Positions 5,099 to 6,028 of a stretch of DNA of 6,028 nucleotides are shown here, in pieces. The DNA comes from JBFXIE01 sp050176255. Its GTDB lineage: Bacteria; Pseudomonadota; Gammaproteobacteria; Burkholderiales; Burkholderiaceae_C. The stretch lies in NCBI RefSeq assembly GCF_050176255.1, contig NZ_JBFXIE010000062.1, one strand, 5' to 3'. Numbering within the stretch: position 1 is the first letter of the stretch; every line of letters begins with the position of its first letter. The position numbers were made by a program, and so were the translations under genes. Below the pieces are notes generated by a model. It was not told the origin of the DNA. It was given only the letters and a program-made list of their open reading frames with translations, and did no database searches.

Positions 5099-6028
5099 AT
5101 GAAAAAACGCACCCTGATCCAGGCCGCTGCTGCGGCAGCCGCCTGCGTGGCCTTTGGCAGCCCTGCGCTGGCGCAGGACTTTCCGCCCAAGAAGCCGGTC
5201 ACCCTGGTGGTGGGCTTTGCGGCCGGCGGCGCGGCCGATGCGGCTGCGCGCCTGATCGCCAAGAAGCTGGGCGAGAACATCGGCCAGTCGGTGGTGGTGG
5301 ACAACAAGGGCGGCGCGGGCGGCAACATTGCCCACCAGTACGTGGCCAATGCGGCGCCGGATGGCACGGTGCTGCTGTTCGGCTCGGTGGGCCCGCTGAC
5401 CATTGCGCCGCACCTGATGAAGCTCAGCTATGACCCGTTCAAGGACCTGGCGGCGGTGTCGGGCGGTGTCAACTTCCCCAATGTGCTGGTGGTGCACAAG
5501 GCGGCGGGCGCCAAGACGCTGGCCGAGTTCATCCAGCTGTCGAAAAAGAAGCCCGGCAGCGTGGAGTTTGCGTCCACCGGCGCGGGCTCTGCCTCGCACC
5601 TGGCGGGTGAGCTGTTCAACCAGCGCGCCGGTGTGGACATGACCCATGTGCCCTACAAGGGCGGCGCGCCGGCGCTGCAGGATTTGCTGGGCGAGCGCAT
5701 CACCTCGTACTTTGCCGCGCCACCCACGGCCATGCCGCATGTGGAATCGGGCGCGCTGATTCCGCTGGCCACCACCGGCCTGACGCGCCCGGCCTATCTG
5801 CCCAATATTCCCACCGTGGCCGAGTCGGGCTTTCCGGGCTTTGAGGCGCTGAACTGGTACGCCTTTGTGGCCCCGGGCAAGACGCCCGCGCCCCTGCTGG
5901 ACCGCTGGAACCAGGAAATCGTCAAGGTGCTCAACGACCCCGGCGTGAAGGACGCGTTGAACAAGCACGGCCTGACGCCCCAGCCCACCACGCGCGCCGA
6001 GCTCACGGCCTTCATGAAGAAAGAGTCG
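5099..6028 (+). CDS. Bug/TctC-family tripartite tricarboxylate transporter substrate-binding protein, 3' end cut by window
   Basis: 310 codons are present from ATG 5099 with no stop before the window ends; the family is usually about 320-330 residues, so only the last few are missing. The N-terminus is a Sec signal peptide: MKKRT, an alanine-rich core with C16, and ALA|QD cleavage after residue 25, giving a soluble periplasmic protein. Family signatures: PVTLVVGFAAGGAADAAAR (33-51), where the GG-AAD loop contacts the ligand carboxylate; VVVDNKGGAGGNIA (65-78); APDGT, VPYKGGAPALQDLLG (184-198); and IPTVAESGFPGFE followed by NWY and APGKTPAP. Bug receptors bind carboxylates for TctAB-type permeases or act as sensors. 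Its place 85 nt after tcuB suggests a tricarballylate, citrate or related tricarboxylate ligand, taking the role that the MFS permease TcuC has in Salmonella. No tctA/tctB permease genes are visible here; they may follow or lie elsewhere, since many Bug genes in Burkholderiales are orphans. Family certain, ligand inferred. Confidence 0.92.
   Translation, partial: MKKRTLIQAAAAAAACVAFGSPALAQDFPPKKPVTLVVGFAAGGAADAAARLIAKKLGENIGQSVVVDNKGGAGGNIAHQYVANAAPDGTVLLFGSVGPLTIAPHLMKLSYDPFKDLAAVSGGVNFPNVLVVHKAAGAKTLAEFIQLSKKKPGSVEFASTGAGSASHLAGELFNQRAGVDMTHVPYKGGAPALQDLLGERITSYFAAPPTAMPHVESGALIPLATTGLTRPAYLPNIPTVAESGFPGFEALNWYAFVAPGKTPAPLLDRWNQEIVKVLNDPGVKDALNKHGLTPQPTTRAELTAFMKKES

Noticed and set aside
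5099..5176. Lipoprotein signal using C16 of the receptor
   Set aside because: The residues around C16 (AAAACVAF) do not form a lipobox; ALA|QD at 25/26 is a good signal peptidase I site.
5057..5968. Minus-strand open frame opposite the receptor gene
   Set aside because: Antisense to a complete signal-peptide-bearing Bug protein on the + strand; no independent support.

Overview
The window reads as chromosomal DNA of a high-GC betaproteobacterium, most likely Burkholderiales and probably Comamonadaceae (Acidovorax/Comamonas/Delftia type). This is inferred from the strong G/C third-position bias of the main genes, the Bug-family periplasmic receptor (a family greatly expanded in this order), and two copies of a short dispersed repeat of a kind I remember from Comamonadaceae intergenic regions (memory, not checked). 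All supported genes are on the + strand.

Layout. (1) Positions 1-1019: a lower-GC accessory gene that starts before the window. It encodes the C-terminal half of a GmrSD-like DUF262/DUF1524 protein (HNH-type restriction nuclease family). It is split between two reading frames by an apparent one-base frameshift near 270-287, so it is probably a remnant, unless the frameshift is an assembly error. (2) 1020-1319: a gene-free transition with a perfect hairpin at 1086-1104, after which the base composition becomes that of the GC-rich host. (3) 1320-5013: a tricarballylate-utilisation (tcu) cluster: LysR-type regulator (tcuR), FAD-dependent dehydrogenase (tcuA) and a membrane Fe-S partner (tcuB). 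(4) 5099-6028: a Bug/TctC-type tricarboxylate-binding protein that runs off the right edge.

How the genes work together (from knowledge of the Salmonella Tcu system plus inference): the periplasmic receptor would capture tricarballylate or a similar tricarboxylate for uptake. TcuA would oxidise it to cis-aconitate, which enters the TCA cycle. TcuB would take electrons from reduced TcuA through two 4Fe-4S clusters and its membrane domain to the respiratory chain. TcuR would switch the operon on when substrate is present. A perfect 9-bp-arm dyad containing a T-N11-A LysR box (2275-2295) lies in the tcuR-tcuA gap and is the best operator candidate. Salmonella uses an MFS permease (TcuC); in this window a binding protein occupies that place.

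The most unusual structure is a pair of related ~41-bp repeats in opposite orientation that bracket tcuB. One (3758-3798) lies inside the 3' end of tcuA and supplies its last residues in frame, ending just before the tcuB ribosome-binding site. The other (5030-5070) fills the tcuB-receptor gap and is flanked by a near-perfect 14-bp direct repeat. I see no convincing wholly novel system. The repeat-derived protein tail and the broken nuclease gene are the points most worth a second look.
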